A DNA stretch of 53,596 nucleotides from an uncultured Saprospiraceae bacterium (lineage in GTDB: Bacteria > Bacteroidota > Bacteroidia > Chitinophagales > Saprospiraceae), in assembly GCA_937918905.1 (NCBI GenBank), contig CAKZSH010000271.1, forward strand, positions 1 to 53,596. The letters are read 5' to 3'. Positions 43,746 through 51,917 of this stretch are shown here, one piece after another. The translations under genes were made by a program, and so were the position numbers. Numbering within the stretch: the stretch's first letter is position 1; every line of letters begins with the position of its first letter. Under the pieces are notes generated by a model that searched no databases, was not told where the DNA came from, and saw nothing but the letters and a program-made list of their open reading frames with translations.

Positions 43746-44498
43746 TTACCAAGTCATGTTGGGATATGCTCTTTGCATGTATTGAAATTCTGCAAGGATA
43801 AAGCCCATTTGTTCGGTATGTATTCCCGTTTTACCATTTGTTTGTCGTGATGGTGTATCTGGAATTTCTAAAGTAGCTTCTTCAAAGACTTCTTTAATCT
43901 TTTGGTTAAAAGATGTTTTTATTAAACTTAAGTCTGCTCCGATACCCAATTCTTTCATTTCCTTTTCGATTTTAGTTTCTCGAAATAATTCACTCACGAA
44001 TGGAAATAAATGATTGATAGCAGCTTGCATTCTTTGATGACTTTCTTCTGTTCCGTCACCCAATCGTTTTACCCAAGAAGAAGAAAAACGTAAATGGTAT
44101 CGACTTTCTTTAATTGACTTAGCTGCAATGGCTGCAATGGTCTCATCATTACTATTCATCAATTGCTCCAAAAGCGGAAGGTGAAATGCATCGAATAAAA
44201 ACTGACGTCCAATAACATATGCAAAATCTGTATTGGGTTGTTCTACTAAAATTACATTTCGAAAATCTCTGTCGAAACGAAGTGAAGCAATCGTATCTTC
44301 TGTTGCGCCGTCACCTTTGAGTTCGGCTGCATATTGAAAATAACTTCTTACTTGTCCGAATAGGTCAAGGGAAATATTGGTTAAAGCTATATCTGTTTCT
44401 AAGCTTGGGCCATGTCCACATAATTCGGAAAGTCGATGTCCAAGAATCATCGAGTTGTCTCCAAGCATTAGAATGTATTCGTATAATTTATCTTTCAC
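43746..44498 (-). CDS. paaC: Phenylacetyl-CoA epoxidase subunit PaaC
   Basis: 250 residues from the GTG at 44498, which gives the family start VKDKLYEYILMLGDNSMILGHRLSE; the frame extends upstream to a TTG. Ferritin-like helices include FGQVRSYFQYAAELKGDG, FAYVIGRQFLFDAFHLPLLE and SRYHLRFSSSWVKRLGDGTEES. PaaC is the structural partner of the catalytic PaaA in the epoxidase, lacks iron ligands itself, and acts in the cytoplasm. Confidence 0.92.
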   Translation of the reverse strand: MKDKLYEYILMLGDNSMILGHRLSELCGHGPSLETDIALTNISLDLFGQVRSYFQYAAELKGDGATEDTIASLRFDRDFRNVILVEQPNTDFAYVIGRQFLFDAFHLPLLEQLMNSNDETIAAIAAKSIKESRYHLRFSSSWVKRLGDGTEESHQRMQAAINHLFPFVSELFRETKIEKEMKELGIGADLSLIKTSFNQKIKEVFEEATLEIPDTPSRQTNGKTGIHTEQMGFILAEFQYMQRAYPNMTW

Positions 44499-44548
44499 GT
44501 TAATTGTTTTTGAAAAAAAGAAAATACACAAGTCTATTCGATCACCGT

Positions 44549-44588
44549 CCTAAAATTCACAGTTCACAGTTAAACGTTCACCGTTAAA
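44549..44588. repeat. Single arm of the 'AACTGTGAACTGTGAA' repeat family
   Basis: AATTCACAGTTCACAGTTAA continues to CGTTCACCGTTAA, the inverse of the arm found at 30009-30098. No matching opposite arm is seen nearby. It sits between paaB and paaC and ends next to the paaB stop codon. Confidence 0.6.
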
Positions 44589-44876
44589 TTACATGTGTTT
44601 TAATTCTATTGGCAATTCATAAAATGTAGGATGACGATATACTTTATCTTTTGCTGGTTCAAAAAGTTCTCCTTGGTGTTCTGGATTGGAAGCGGTGATG
44701 TTGTTGGATTCAACGACCCAAATACTTACGCCTTCTTGTCTTCGGGTGTAAACGTCTCTTGCGTTTTCCATTGCCATTTCTGCATCGGCTGCGTGGAGGC
44801 TTCCGACGTGGCGGTGTTCTAATCCGTTTTTGCTTCGGATGAATACTTCCCAGATTGGATATTCTTTATTTTGCAT
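44589..44876 (-). CDS. paaB: Phenylacetyl-CoA epoxidase subunit PaaB
   Basis: 95 residues, the usual length. YPIWEVFIRSKNGLEHRHVGSLHAADAEMAMENARDVYTRR is the PaaB signature, and the tail ends in the expected YRHPTFYELP. PaaB is a small non-catalytic bridge of the epoxidase. It is followed downstream by paaC and preceded, after 280 nt of repeat-like sequence, by paaE rather than paaA. Confidence 0.93.
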   Translation of the reverse strand: MQNKEYPIWEVFIRSKNGLEHRHVGSLHAADAEMAMENARDVYTRRQEGVSIWVVESNNITASNPEHQGELFEPAKDKVYRHPTFYELPIELKHM

Positions 44877-44894
44877 TTTAACTTTGTTTTTAAT

Positions 44895-45156
44895 TTTTTA
44901 GATTGTGGTTTTTTGTTGCGTTTGCCTTCGGCGACTTACTTTTTCATTCGAAAAAAAGTAACGCTTCGCTAAAATTCTCGGCGAAAAAAATGCCTAACTC
45001 CGTGCTGCTCCCGCACCCACATTTTTCGCCCTTGCACTCCCGCTCGAATAACGCAGGGAAACATTTCCCTAAAGCTATTTTAGGAGTTTACATTATTAAA
45101 TTTAAACTTTCCTATTTCGAAGGGAAACCCAAAACTCCCCTTTAGGGGTCGGGGGC
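44895..45156. repeat. Cluster of short hairpins in the paaE-paaB gap, site where paaA would be expected
   Basis: A 262-nt patch with at least four palindromes: TTACTTTTTCATTCGAAAAAAAGTAA-type (44937-44961), GGGAAACATTTCCC (45057-45070), CCTAAAGCTATTTTAGG and CCCCTTTAGGGG. It is more C-rich and less gene-like than its surroundings. No coding remnant of paaA was found in it. Confidence 0.6.
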
Positions 45157-46230
45157 TTAAGTATCGAAATCAACTACAACTTTTTCACTTGTTGGGATTG
45201 CTTGACAGGTTAAAATATAACCTTGTTCAATTTCTTCTTCTTCGAGTCCATAATTTACTAAAACTTCTACATTTCCTTCAATTAATTTTGCTCGACAAGT
45301 ACAGCATACGCCTCCTTTGCAAGCGAAGGGTAAATCGGCAGCATTCTTTAATGCGGCATCCAGGATGTTGTCAGAACCTTGTTCTATTTTAAAGTTCATA
45401 CTTTTTCCACCTTCTAGGATGGTAATGTCTGCAACTTTTCCTTTGAAGGTTTTGGCTACTTTTTTCTTTGCTTCGTTATCAGTTCCTGCGGTACCGAATA
45501 ATTCAAAATGAATTTTATTTTTTTCAACTCCTTTCTCTAGTAAGAAATCACGGATCATGAGAATCATTTTCTCTGGACCGCAACTGAAGTATTCATCTAT
45601 ACGAGTGACGTCGCAAATCGTTTTAAAAATGATATTCATTTTCTCTTCATTCAATCTTCCTTTTAATAAAGGTACACTACGATGTTCTTTGGTGAGGAAA
45701 TAGAATACTTCCAAACGATTCATAAATGAATTTTTCAAAGCTTCGAGTTCTTCCTTTAAAATAATGGATTGAACTCTTTGATTAATATAGAATAATTTAA
45801 ATGTTGAATTTGGTTCTGCTAGAAGATGTGTTTTGATGATGGAAAAAATAGGAGTAATTCCACTTCCTGCTGCAAAGGCAATATAATTTTTTTGCTTAGC
45901 CTTATCTACTTCCACATAAAATTTTCCATTGGGCGGCATGACTTCTAATTCATCACCAACTTTTAAAACATCATTTGCGAAGGTGGAAAATTTTCCGTCT
46001 TCTATTTTTTTGATGCCTACTTTCCATTCATTATCCAATGGGCTAGAACAAAGGGAATAACTTCTCCTTACTTCCTCTCCATTGATTTGAGTTTGTAAGG
46101 TTAAATATTGTCCTTGCTTAAAGGCAAATTGTCCTTGCAATTCTTTTGGAATATCGAAGCTGATAATTGAACAATCAGGAGTTGATTTCTCAATTTCAGA
46201 AACTTTTATTTTATGAAATTTATCGCTCAT
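45157..46230 (-). CDS. paaE: Phenylacetyl-CoA epoxidase reductase PaaE
   Basis: 357 residues. The FAD domain has RRSYSLCSSPLD (about 75), the NAD domain has AAGSGITPIFSIIKTHL (about 119) and the 2Fe-2S plant-type ferredoxin has Cys304, Cys309, Cys312 and Cys342 (CKGGVCCTC...LTC). It passes electrons from NAD(P)H to the PaaABC epoxidase, making 1,2-epoxyphenylacetyl-CoA. The paaE promoter overlaps an operator-like palindrome (46269-46286). Confidence 0.93.
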   Translation of the reverse strand: MSDKFHKIKVSEIEKSTPDCSIISFDIPKELQGQFAFKQGQYLTLQTQINGEEVRRSYSLCSSPLDNEWKVGIKKIEDGKFSTFANDVLKVGDELEVMPPNGKFYVEVDKAKQKNYIAFAAGSGITPIFSIIKTHLLAEPNSTFKLFYINQRVQSIILKEELEALKNSFMNRLEVFYFLTKEHRSVPLLKGRLNEEKMNIIFKTICDVTRIDEYFSCGPEKMILMIRDFLLEKGVEKNKIHFELFGTAGTDNEAKKKVAKTFKGKVADITILEGGKSMNFKIEQGSDNILDAALKNAADLPFACKGGVCCTCRAKLIEGNVEVLVNYGLEEEEIEQGYILTCQAIPTSEKVVVDFDT

Positions 46231-46265
46231 TAGTATTATAACTTTTATACGATCAAAATGTTGTA

Positions 46266-46300
46266 TAAAACTAACAATTGTTAGTTAAATTAGCAAAAAA
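46266..46300 (-). promoter_or_regulatory. Promoter of paaE
   Basis: On the minus strand TTTTTTG (-33), a 20-nt spacer and TAGTTTTA (-7, one mismatch from TAnnTTTG). The operator palindrome 46269-46286 overlaps the spacer and -7 element, so a bound repressor would block RNA polymerase. Confidence 0.5.
46269..46286. promoter_or_regulatory. Operator-like palindrome at the paaE promoter
   Basis: AACTAACAATTGTTAGTT is a perfect 18-nt palindrome. Its core CTAACAATTGTTAG resembles the CNAAC...GTTNG form reported for TetR-family PaaR sites. The TetR gene at 48229-48834 is the natural candidate regulator. Confidence 0.65.
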
Positions 46301-46332
46301 ATAATGCTTTTATAAAGCATTATTTTTTTGTT
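46301..46332 (-). terminator. Terminator of the 46348 gene
   Basis: Stem AATAATGCTTT/AAGCATTATT with loop TATA, flanked by A/T tracts. It separates the KE-rich gene from paaE. Confidence 0.8.
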
Positions 46333-46347
46333 TTCGATTTTGTAAAA

Positions 46348-48051
46348 CTAGTTTTTTCGAAACCTTGGTAATTGATTTACAGGTCGACGTGGTGCTGAAG
46401 ACCCAACTGTATATTTATAATAATGAAATAATTGGTGCGATTGTATAATTAAAGTAAGCAATGATTTGAGTTGAGTTGCTGCTTCTTGCTGCTGATCTTC
46501 TTTGAAAACTTCAATGTTTTTTTCGTTAATAAATTCTTGAAATTTTACCTCCACTTTTTTTGCTTGTGAGTGGTCAGCGAGTGGATTTTCGTTCGTTATG
46601 ATATCAAGATTAGGAATTAATTGTTCAGACATTTTGAAAAAATTGTTTTCGTGTTCTGAAATTTTCAAATCCGATAAAATAGATTTAATATCTTTTTTAT
46701 AATTGTTAATATCTTTTTCATGCAATTTTTCTGTATACATAACGGAATACCAATCTCCAGATTTAAATTTATTTTTAACCCGTTTTTCTTGCTTTGGTTT
46801 GAGGGTATTGTTATCAAAAACTTTCCCATTTTCTCGCCCTGTATTTATTTTTACAGAAAAATCACTTTCGTTAATTACCTTATATTTTTTCCCATAAGGA
46901 AAATCAAACCGAATCATTTCTGCCAATGGTTCTATCACATCAACACTTCTAAACAAATCATCATCAGCAATAATTTCGCGAGGTTCGGATGATTTTTGAG
47001 GTTGACTTGGATTCGTTTTTTTTCTTTCAATTGATGTAATTGAAATCGAATTTTCTTTAGAATCAATAGTTTTGTTTTCTTTAGATTCAACCCTTTCCGT
47101 TTTTGATGTATTCTTTTTTTGATTTGGCTGAGGTTTTATTTTTTTGATTTCCTTTAATTCTTCTTTTACTACATTCGATGTTGAATTCTCTGTTTTTGAT
47201 CTGTTATTTTTTTGATTTAGTTGAGTTTGGTTTTTTTCGGTTCCCTTTAATTCTTTTTTCGCTTCATTCGATGTTGAATTGTTATTGCTCTCCGTTTTTG
47301 ATGTATTCCTTTTTTGATTTGACTGGGTTATGGATTTTTCGATTTCCTTCTTTTTTGTTTTTGCTTTGGAATCTTTCCTTCTTTTTTTTCTTTTCTTTTT
47401 TTGAGTAGGTTGAGTTTTGTTTTCTTTTTCTTCCAATTTTTGAGGTTCTCCTTTTGCTACTAAAATTTCTTTTGCATCATTCATTGCCAATGATTTATTT
47501 TCTGAACTACTCATTCCATTTTCAGTTTTTAAAAAATTAATTAGCGCGTGAAAGTTATTTTCATCTTTTTCTAGTTGAGTAAAATTTGTTTCTCGAATTT
47601 GTCGCCATTCTGCGTAAAGTGCATCATGATTATCGAATATTGGATTGGAATATTCGATTGATTTTAATTCTTTGCCTAATTCTACTTCATGTAAAATTTC
47701 TCCATCAGAATTTTCAATGACCACCTCGTAAGAAGGTGAAAAATATTGCACTTCCAAGTATAATTTTTCATTATACTTGAGTTTTCCATGCGTGATAGTC
47801 TGCTTAGTTTTCAGACCTTTTTTAAAATCAATTTTTAAGGAAATTTGGCAATAATTAGCATTTTGTTCTGCCAATTCAAGAAGGAATTTTTCGAGTGTTT
47901 CAATGTTGCCATTGAGTTGTGGAATGTAATTTCCTTTGATAGATTTGATTTGGACGAAGGGCTTGCAATCAGGTGTAGGATTGGCGTAAATACTAGTTTG
48001 TAAAAACAAAAGTAAGCCTATAGCAATGACGCCATAAAAAATGTTTCTCAT
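46348..48051 (-). CDS. Secreted Lys/Glu-rich low-complexity protein
   Basis: 567 residues. A signal peptide (about 1-23, ending ANP) leads into an N-terminal beta-rich part (CKPFVQIKSIKGNYIPQLNG, LYLEVQYFSPSYEVVIENSDGE). The middle ~170 residues are low-complexity and contain at least three imperfect repeats of about 30 residues (for example NQKRNTSKTESNN, NQKNNRSKTENS, NQKKNTSKTERV). The C-terminal ~190 residues (about 370-567) are more ordered. It is probably exported to the periplasm or surface. I do not recognise a family. Confidence 0.65.
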   Translation of the reverse strand: MRNIFYGVIAIGLLLFLQTSIYANPTPDCKPFVQIKSIKGNYIPQLNGNIETLEKFLLELAEQNANYCQISLKIDFKKGLKTKQTITHGKLKYNEKLYLEVQYFSPSYEVVIENSDGEILHEVELGKELKSIEYSNPIFDNHDALYAEWRQIRETNFTQLEKDENNFHALINFLKTENGMSSSENKSLAMNDAKEILVAKGEPQKLEEKENKTQPTQKKKRKKRRKDSKAKTKKKEIEKSITQSNQKRNTSKTESNNNSTSNEAKKELKGTEKNQTQLNQKNNRSKTENSTSNVVKEELKEIKKIKPQPNQKKNTSKTERVESKENKTIDSKENSISITSIERKKTNPSQPQKSSEPREIIADDDLFRSVDVIEPLAEMIRFDFPYGKKYKVINESDFSVKINTGRENGKVFDNNTLKPKQEKRVKNKFKSGDWYSVMYTEKLHEKDINNYKKDIKSILSDLKISEHENNFFKMSEQLIPNLDIITNENPLADHSQAKKVEVKFQEFINEKNIEVFKEDQQQEAATQLKSLLTLIIQSHQLFHYYKYTVGSSAPRRPVNQLPRFRKN

Positions 48052-48228
48052 GTGAATGGTTATGTATGTTTTCTAAAAAAAAGTGTGTGTGTTAATGAAT
48101 CTGTTTACAAATTGGAATTTTGTATTTTTGGGAAGGAAAATTAATGAAGTTAGTATGTTTTCTATTTAGGAATGCAAATTAACGATTTTTTGATTTAAAT
48201 CGTAAAATGAGTTTTGGAAAAGTAAAAT

Positions 48229-48834
48229 TTACGTCTTTTTTAGTCCTCCTATTAAATTATTTATCAATTCAGTTTCAAGAACTAAAGAATTGATATTCCT
48301 ATTTTTTGAATACCAAGAATATAACCAACGTAAAGTAGATAAAATCGAAAATATTGCAATATCCACGTTTACTTTTCTTAAATACCCATCCTTGATACAT
48401 TTCTTAAAAACGGTCTTAAATTCTTTTTCATAGAAATTACGCAACTGCAAAAATTCTTTTAGTGCGTCTTTTTCACTTTTGTCTTTTTCACTTTTATTTT
48501 TCAAATGTACCCACTCATTAGGAATCAAAGAAACGCTATCTGTATTTTCAATAGTAATTCTTACTTGGTCGGCAATGATGCGTTCTAGTTGTTGAATGGA
48601 AGTGAGCGGAGAATTGACAATTTCTTCGATGCCTTTGGTGTAGCGATGTGCAAGTGGTAATAAAATTGCTTGAAGTATTTCTTGTTTAGATTTTATATGA
48701 TTGTAAAGACTAGCAGATTCCATATTCATAGCTTTGGCTATATCTCGCATAGAAGTAGCAGAGTAACCTTTTTTATGAAAAAGAATGGCGGATTTTTCTA
48801 GGATTTCGACTCGCCTTGATTTGTTTTTTTGCAT
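48229..48834 (-). CDS. TetR family transcriptional regulator
   Basis: 201 residues. The N-terminal helix-turn-helix reads EKSAILFHKKGYSATSMRDIAKAMNMESASLYNHIKSKQEIL, a typical TetR DNA-binding domain, followed by a C-terminal helical ligand-binding part. It lies two genes upstream of paaE on the same strand. A 567-residue gene separates them. It is the most likely regulator of the paa genes (PaaR-like), which would be induced by phenylacetyl-CoA, but the link rests on position and the operator at 46269-46286 only. Confidence 0.85.
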   Translation of the reverse strand: MQKNKSRRVEILEKSAILFHKKGYSATSMRDIAKAMNMESASLYNHIKSKQEILQAILLPLAHRYTKGIEEIVNSPLTSIQQLERIIADQVRITIENTDSVSLIPNEWVHLKNKSEKDKSEKDALKEFLQLRNFYEKEFKTVFKKCIKDGYLRKVNVDIAIFSILSTLRWLYSWYSKNRNINSLVLETELINNLIGGLKKT

Positions 48835-48867
48835 GGGGTAAAGTTAGGAAGTATTTATGATTTAATT

Positions 48868-48950
48868 ACCACGGAGGTATGGAGAATGGACACGGAGAAA
48901 AAAGAGTATTTCTCCATGTTCTCCGTGTCCATTCTCCATGCCTCCGTGGT
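48868..48950. repeat. Intergenic inverted repeat, family 'CACGGAG', near-perfect arms
   Basis: ACCACGGAGGTATGGAGAAT and onwards to ACACGGAGAA (32 nt) pairs with the inverse at 48919-48950 at all but one position. The arm is made of 7-nt near-repeats (CACGGAG, GTATGGA, GAATGGA, CACGGAG). The right end is the first base of the pabB stop codon. Confidence 0.93.
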
Positions 48951-50341
48951 TAAAAAAAAGTCTCCATCATCCCCTTCGCTTTCAATAAACATTCTTCATA
49001 TTCTCCTTCAGGATTGGAATCAAAAACGATTGCTCCACCAGTTTGATAAGACAAATATTTTTTATCCTTATTATAAATCATGCTTCGAATAATTACATTG
49101 AAATCAAAATCTCCATTAGGTTTGATATAACCAATTGTGCCAGAGTAAAGTCCTCGTTTTGTTTTTTCAAATTCTTCAATGAGTTCCATTGCTCTGATTT
49201 TTGGAGCACCGGTCATAGAACCCATTGGATAAGCATTTTTGATAGCATCTACGAAGTGAACGTCCTCTTTAAGTTCGCCAACGACGGTAGAAATCATTTG
49301 ATGAACTTGCTCGAAGGGATAAATTCCAAAAAGCTCTTCCACTTTTACAGAACCAGCTTTGCAACTTCGGGCTAAATCATTTCGCACTAAATCGACAATC
49401 ATTACATTTTCAGAACGGTCTTTGGGAGAGTTGTAAAGTTGTTGTTGTAATTGTTCATCTTCTTGCGAGGTTGTTCCTCTTTTGATGGTTCCTTTGATGG
49501 GTTGAGTGATTAGTTTTTGACCTTCTTTTTTTAAAAAACGTTCAGGACTTGCGCAGAGAATATATTTGTTTTTAAATTTATAAAAAGCAGCAAAAGGTGC
49601 TTTGCCTACGGTATTAAATTTTTCAAATAAAATATATGGATCAAGGTCAATATCTTCGATATAGAATTCTTGACAGAAATTCATTTCATAAATATCACCT
49701 TTGCTGATGTGGGATTTTATTTTTGAAAGCGTTTCTAAATATTCCTTTTTCGAAATACGATTTTTGATGTATTTCTTTTGGATTTTTTTATTGGAAAAAA
49801 CTTTTGAACTAAAACCTGATGTTTGATTTATTTTTTCAAAAATACTTACTGCGTTTTTATCTTTTGAATGAATGCGAATTTCTCCTGCCTGATCGGCAGG
49901 CCGGTTTTCTAAAAATTCTATTACGATTTTAGGTTGAAAAAAATGTAAATCTGGAAGTTCAATACCGTCGAAATTATTGGAAGATAAATCTTCTGTTTCG
50001 TTTTTAAGGTCGTAGGTTAAGAAACCGAAAAGCCAACCTTTTTTTTCGTTGTGGAATTTTTTTAAAAGCTCAAAGGATTGTGAATCCACCTTCCAATCCC
50101 CGCTAGCAGGGGAGAAAGTTTTCCCTTTGATTTTAGTTTTTGGAGAAGTTAATATTTGATCTTCTGCGCCAACAGCTAGGAGGTTTTCGAAGCCTGAATA
50201 TTTTTTATTAAAATATTGATTATTGTCGAGGTAGCTGACTATTTCAAATTGAGCAGCCCATGCAAATGCTTTTCTTTTAAAAGCGAACATATCTTTAATG
50301 AGGAAGGAAGTCGTATTTTTTTCGAAAAGAAGTTCTTTCAT
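48950..50341 (-). CDS. pabB: Aminodeoxychorismate synthase component I (PabB-like, chorismate-binding)
   Basis: 463 residues. The chorismate-binding domain is intact: ISKGDIYEMNFCQEFYI, PFAAFYKFKNKYILCASPERFLK, QPIKGTIKRGTTSQEDEQL, DRSENVMIVDLVRNDLARSCKAGSVKVE, GSMTGAPKIRAMELIEEFE and YSGTIGYIKPNGDFDFNVIIRS. The PIKGT Lys and the C-terminal Glu-rich end are the synthase pattern. It makes 4-amino-4-deoxychorismate for folate; anthranilate synthase is the alternative, but the architecture favours PabB. Residues ENRPADQAGEIR (about 149-160) are encoded by a mini-palindrome, an insertion in the N-terminal domain. Confidence 0.85.
   Translation of the reverse strand: MKELLFEKNTTSFLIKDMFAFKRKAFAWAAQFEIVSYLDNNQYFNKKYSGFENLLAVGAEDQILTSPKTKIKGKTFSPASGDWKVDSQSFELLKKFHNEKKGWLFGFLTYDLKNETEDLSSNNFDGIELPDLHFFQPKIVIEFLENRPADQAGEIRIHSKDKNAVSIFEKINQTSGFSSKVFSNKKIQKKYIKNRISKKEYLETLSKIKSHISKGDIYEMNFCQEFYIEDIDLDPYILFEKFNTVGKAPFAAFYKFKNKYILCASPERFLKKEGQKLITQPIKGTIKRGTTSQEDEQLQQQLYNSPKDRSENVMIVDLVRNDLARSCKAGSVKVEELFGIYPFEQVHQMISTVVGELKEDVHFVDAIKNAYPMGSMTGAPKIRAMELIEEFEKTKRGLYSGTIGYIKPNGDFDFNVIIRSMIYNKDKKYLSYQTGGAIVFDSNPEGEYEECLLKAKGMMETFF
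49885..49906. repeat. GC-rich mini-palindrome inserted in pabB coding sequence
   Basis: CCTGCCTGATCGGCAGGCCGG within the pabB frame, translated in the minus direction as part of NRPADQAG. It belongs with 21446-21464 and the diverged copy at 7884-7916. Confidence 0.65.
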
Positions 50342-50402
50342 TGATGTAATTAAGGTTTTCTCAAAGTTGAAAACATAAAAATGTATTCAAAAGTTTAGAC
50401 TA

Positions 50403-50447
50403 AAAAAGCGTTGAAAGATACATCATCTTTCAACGCTTTTATATTTT
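50403..50447 (-). terminator. Terminator of the OmpA-family gene
   Basis: Perfect 16-bp stem AAAAGCGTTGAAAGAT/ATCTTTCAACGCTTTT with a 5-nt loop and flanking A/T tracts. Confidence 0.9.
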
Positions 50448-50469
50448 TTAACAGAAGGTTAAGAATAGA

Positions 50470-50551
50470 TTTGAGATTGTGAGTATTGGGTATTGAGATT
50501 TTCTATAATGTTAAAGCACTTATTTAAGAAAATCTCAATACTAAAATCAAC
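50470..50551. repeat. Intergenic inverted repeat, family 'GTATTGAG' (copy 4)
   Basis: Left arm TTGTGAGTATTGGGTATTGA, right arm ending AATACTAAAATCAA. The core GTATTGAGATTTTCT/AGAAAATCTCAATAC is perfect. The right arm runs into the stop codon of the gene at 50547. Confidence 0.75.
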
Positions 50552-51917
50552 CATTTTTACTAGTGATTTTTATTTCAACTCTTTGATTCTTTTTTTGCCC
50601 TGAATTTCCAAATTTTATAGGTTTAGTTTTACCATATCCCTTAAAAGTAAGTCTATTTGAAGGAATTCCTTTTTTGACCAAATAATCTACAACCGCTTTT
50701 GCACGGTTAGTGGACAATTCATTACAATAATCTGTCTGACAGCGTTGATTTGTATGACCTCCAATTTCAACTTTCACTAATGAATTATTATTCATAAATT
50801 CATAAATTTCATCGAGTCCAGGTTTTGAAATATCATTGATAGCATACGAGTCAATATCAAAGAAAAGTTTATCCACCTTTATAGTTTCCCCTTCGTCTAA
50901 CTTATCTAAGATTTTTTCCATCTCGGTTTTTTTAGGTTTAGGCTTATTTTGAGCCATGGGGTCTTGAGTAAGTGGTTCATATATTAGGGTAGCTTGATCT
51001 TTTGCATTACCAGCAGAATTGGCAGCACGAATGGAAATTTCATTAACTCCTTCTCTAAGACTTACATTTACTTGTAAATTATTAGTAGTTGGATTAAATG
51101 AAAAATCTCGATTATTTTTTCCATTTACCTTTACAATTATTTTTTTGCTACGCTCAATGTTCATCACTTTTGCCAATAATTTGAAAGTATTTTTGGTAAC
51201 ACTTTTACGAGCGGTAGGAGGATTTGTGATTTCTACTTCTGGTTTTTTTACTAAAGGAATTTCTTCATCGCAAGGAATTGGTTGAATTACGGAAGCATTA
51301 TCTAACAATAGATTTCCGTTTGGAGGAGTTAACCTTGGCGTTTTGAAAAAAGCTTCTAAAATAATGTAGGTAGTCCTTTGCTTAGGTTCAAATTTAAAAT
51401 CAAATTTTTTCCAATCTGTATTTTTTACTAAATCACTTTCACCTAAAAGTTCTCTTTTTTCGCAGTAACCAGTTCCGCCCCAAATTCTTAATTTTAAAGG
51501 TTCTGTAAAATTAACCTTTCGATCTGATCCTCGAATGGAACTTTTGTAAGTATCTGATCTTGATAAATGAATACTAAAAGTATAGCATTGGTCAGCATAC
51601 ATTGGAGAGGTCAACCTTTGAGCTACAGACTCCCATGAATCATTTTCTCTAACCACCATACCTAAATAAGTATCTCCATCTTGAGGAGCAGTAGTTACTT
51701 CAAAAGTTGGATTGTCAGTTTTTTCTGGATGAACATCAGGTGGTGTTTCATTTGGGAAATTGATTCGACCACAGTCAAACCATCCTCGAGGCGGTATTCC
51801 TGGACGAGCCATATCTTCAAATGAAGGATTATTTAATCGGATCGCATTTTGAGCTGAACTCTGTTCAAGTGAAAAGAGCATGATAACTAGACAAGCTATA
51901 AAAATTCGTTTGGACAT
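50547..51917 (-). CDS. OmpA family protein
   Basis: 456 residues. A signal peptide (about 1-22, LEQSSAQ) is followed by a jelly-roll-like N-terminal domain (about 25-215, NAIRLNNPSFEDMARPGIPPRGWFDCG), a middle immunoglobulin-like or Big domain (about 225-315) and a C-terminal OmpA domain (about 345-455) with KLFFDIDSYAINDISKPGLDEI, VEIGGHTNQ and RLTFKGYGKTKP. The OmpA part binds peptidoglycan, so the protein tethers the outer envelope to the wall. It is not a beta-barrel OmpA. Single gene with a strong terminator. Confidence 0.9.
   Translation of the reverse strand: MSKRIFIACLVIMLFSLEQSSAQNAIRLNNPSFEDMARPGIPPRGWFDCGRINFPNETPPDVHPEKTDNPTFEVTTAPQDGDTYLGMVVRENDSWESVAQRLTSPMYADQCYTFSIHLSRSDTYKSSIRGSDRKVNFTEPLKLRIWGGTGYCEKRELLGESDLVKNTDWKKFDFKFEPKQRTTYIILEAFFKTPRLTPPNGNLLLDNASVIQPIPCDEEIPLVKKPEVEITNPPTARKSVTKNTFKLLAKVMNIERSKKIIVKVNGKNNRDFSFNPTTNNLQVNVSLREGVNEISIRAANSAGNAKDQATLIYEPLTQDPMAQNKPKPKKTEMEKILDKLDEGETIKVDKLFFDIDSYAINDISKPGLDEIYEFMNNNSLVKVEIGGHTNQRCQTDYCNELSTNRAKAVVDYLVKKGIPSNRLTFKGYGKTKPIKFGNSGQKKNQRVEIKITSKNG

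Noticed and set aside
44903-45145. Open frame in the paaE-paaB gap that might be a paaA remnant
   Set aside because: On the opposite strand, with no PaaA motif; it is composed of short hairpins.
46703-47408. Plus-strand open frames over the Lys/Glu-rich gene
   Set aside because: They are Phe/Leu-rich shadows of an AAG/GAA-rich coding strand.
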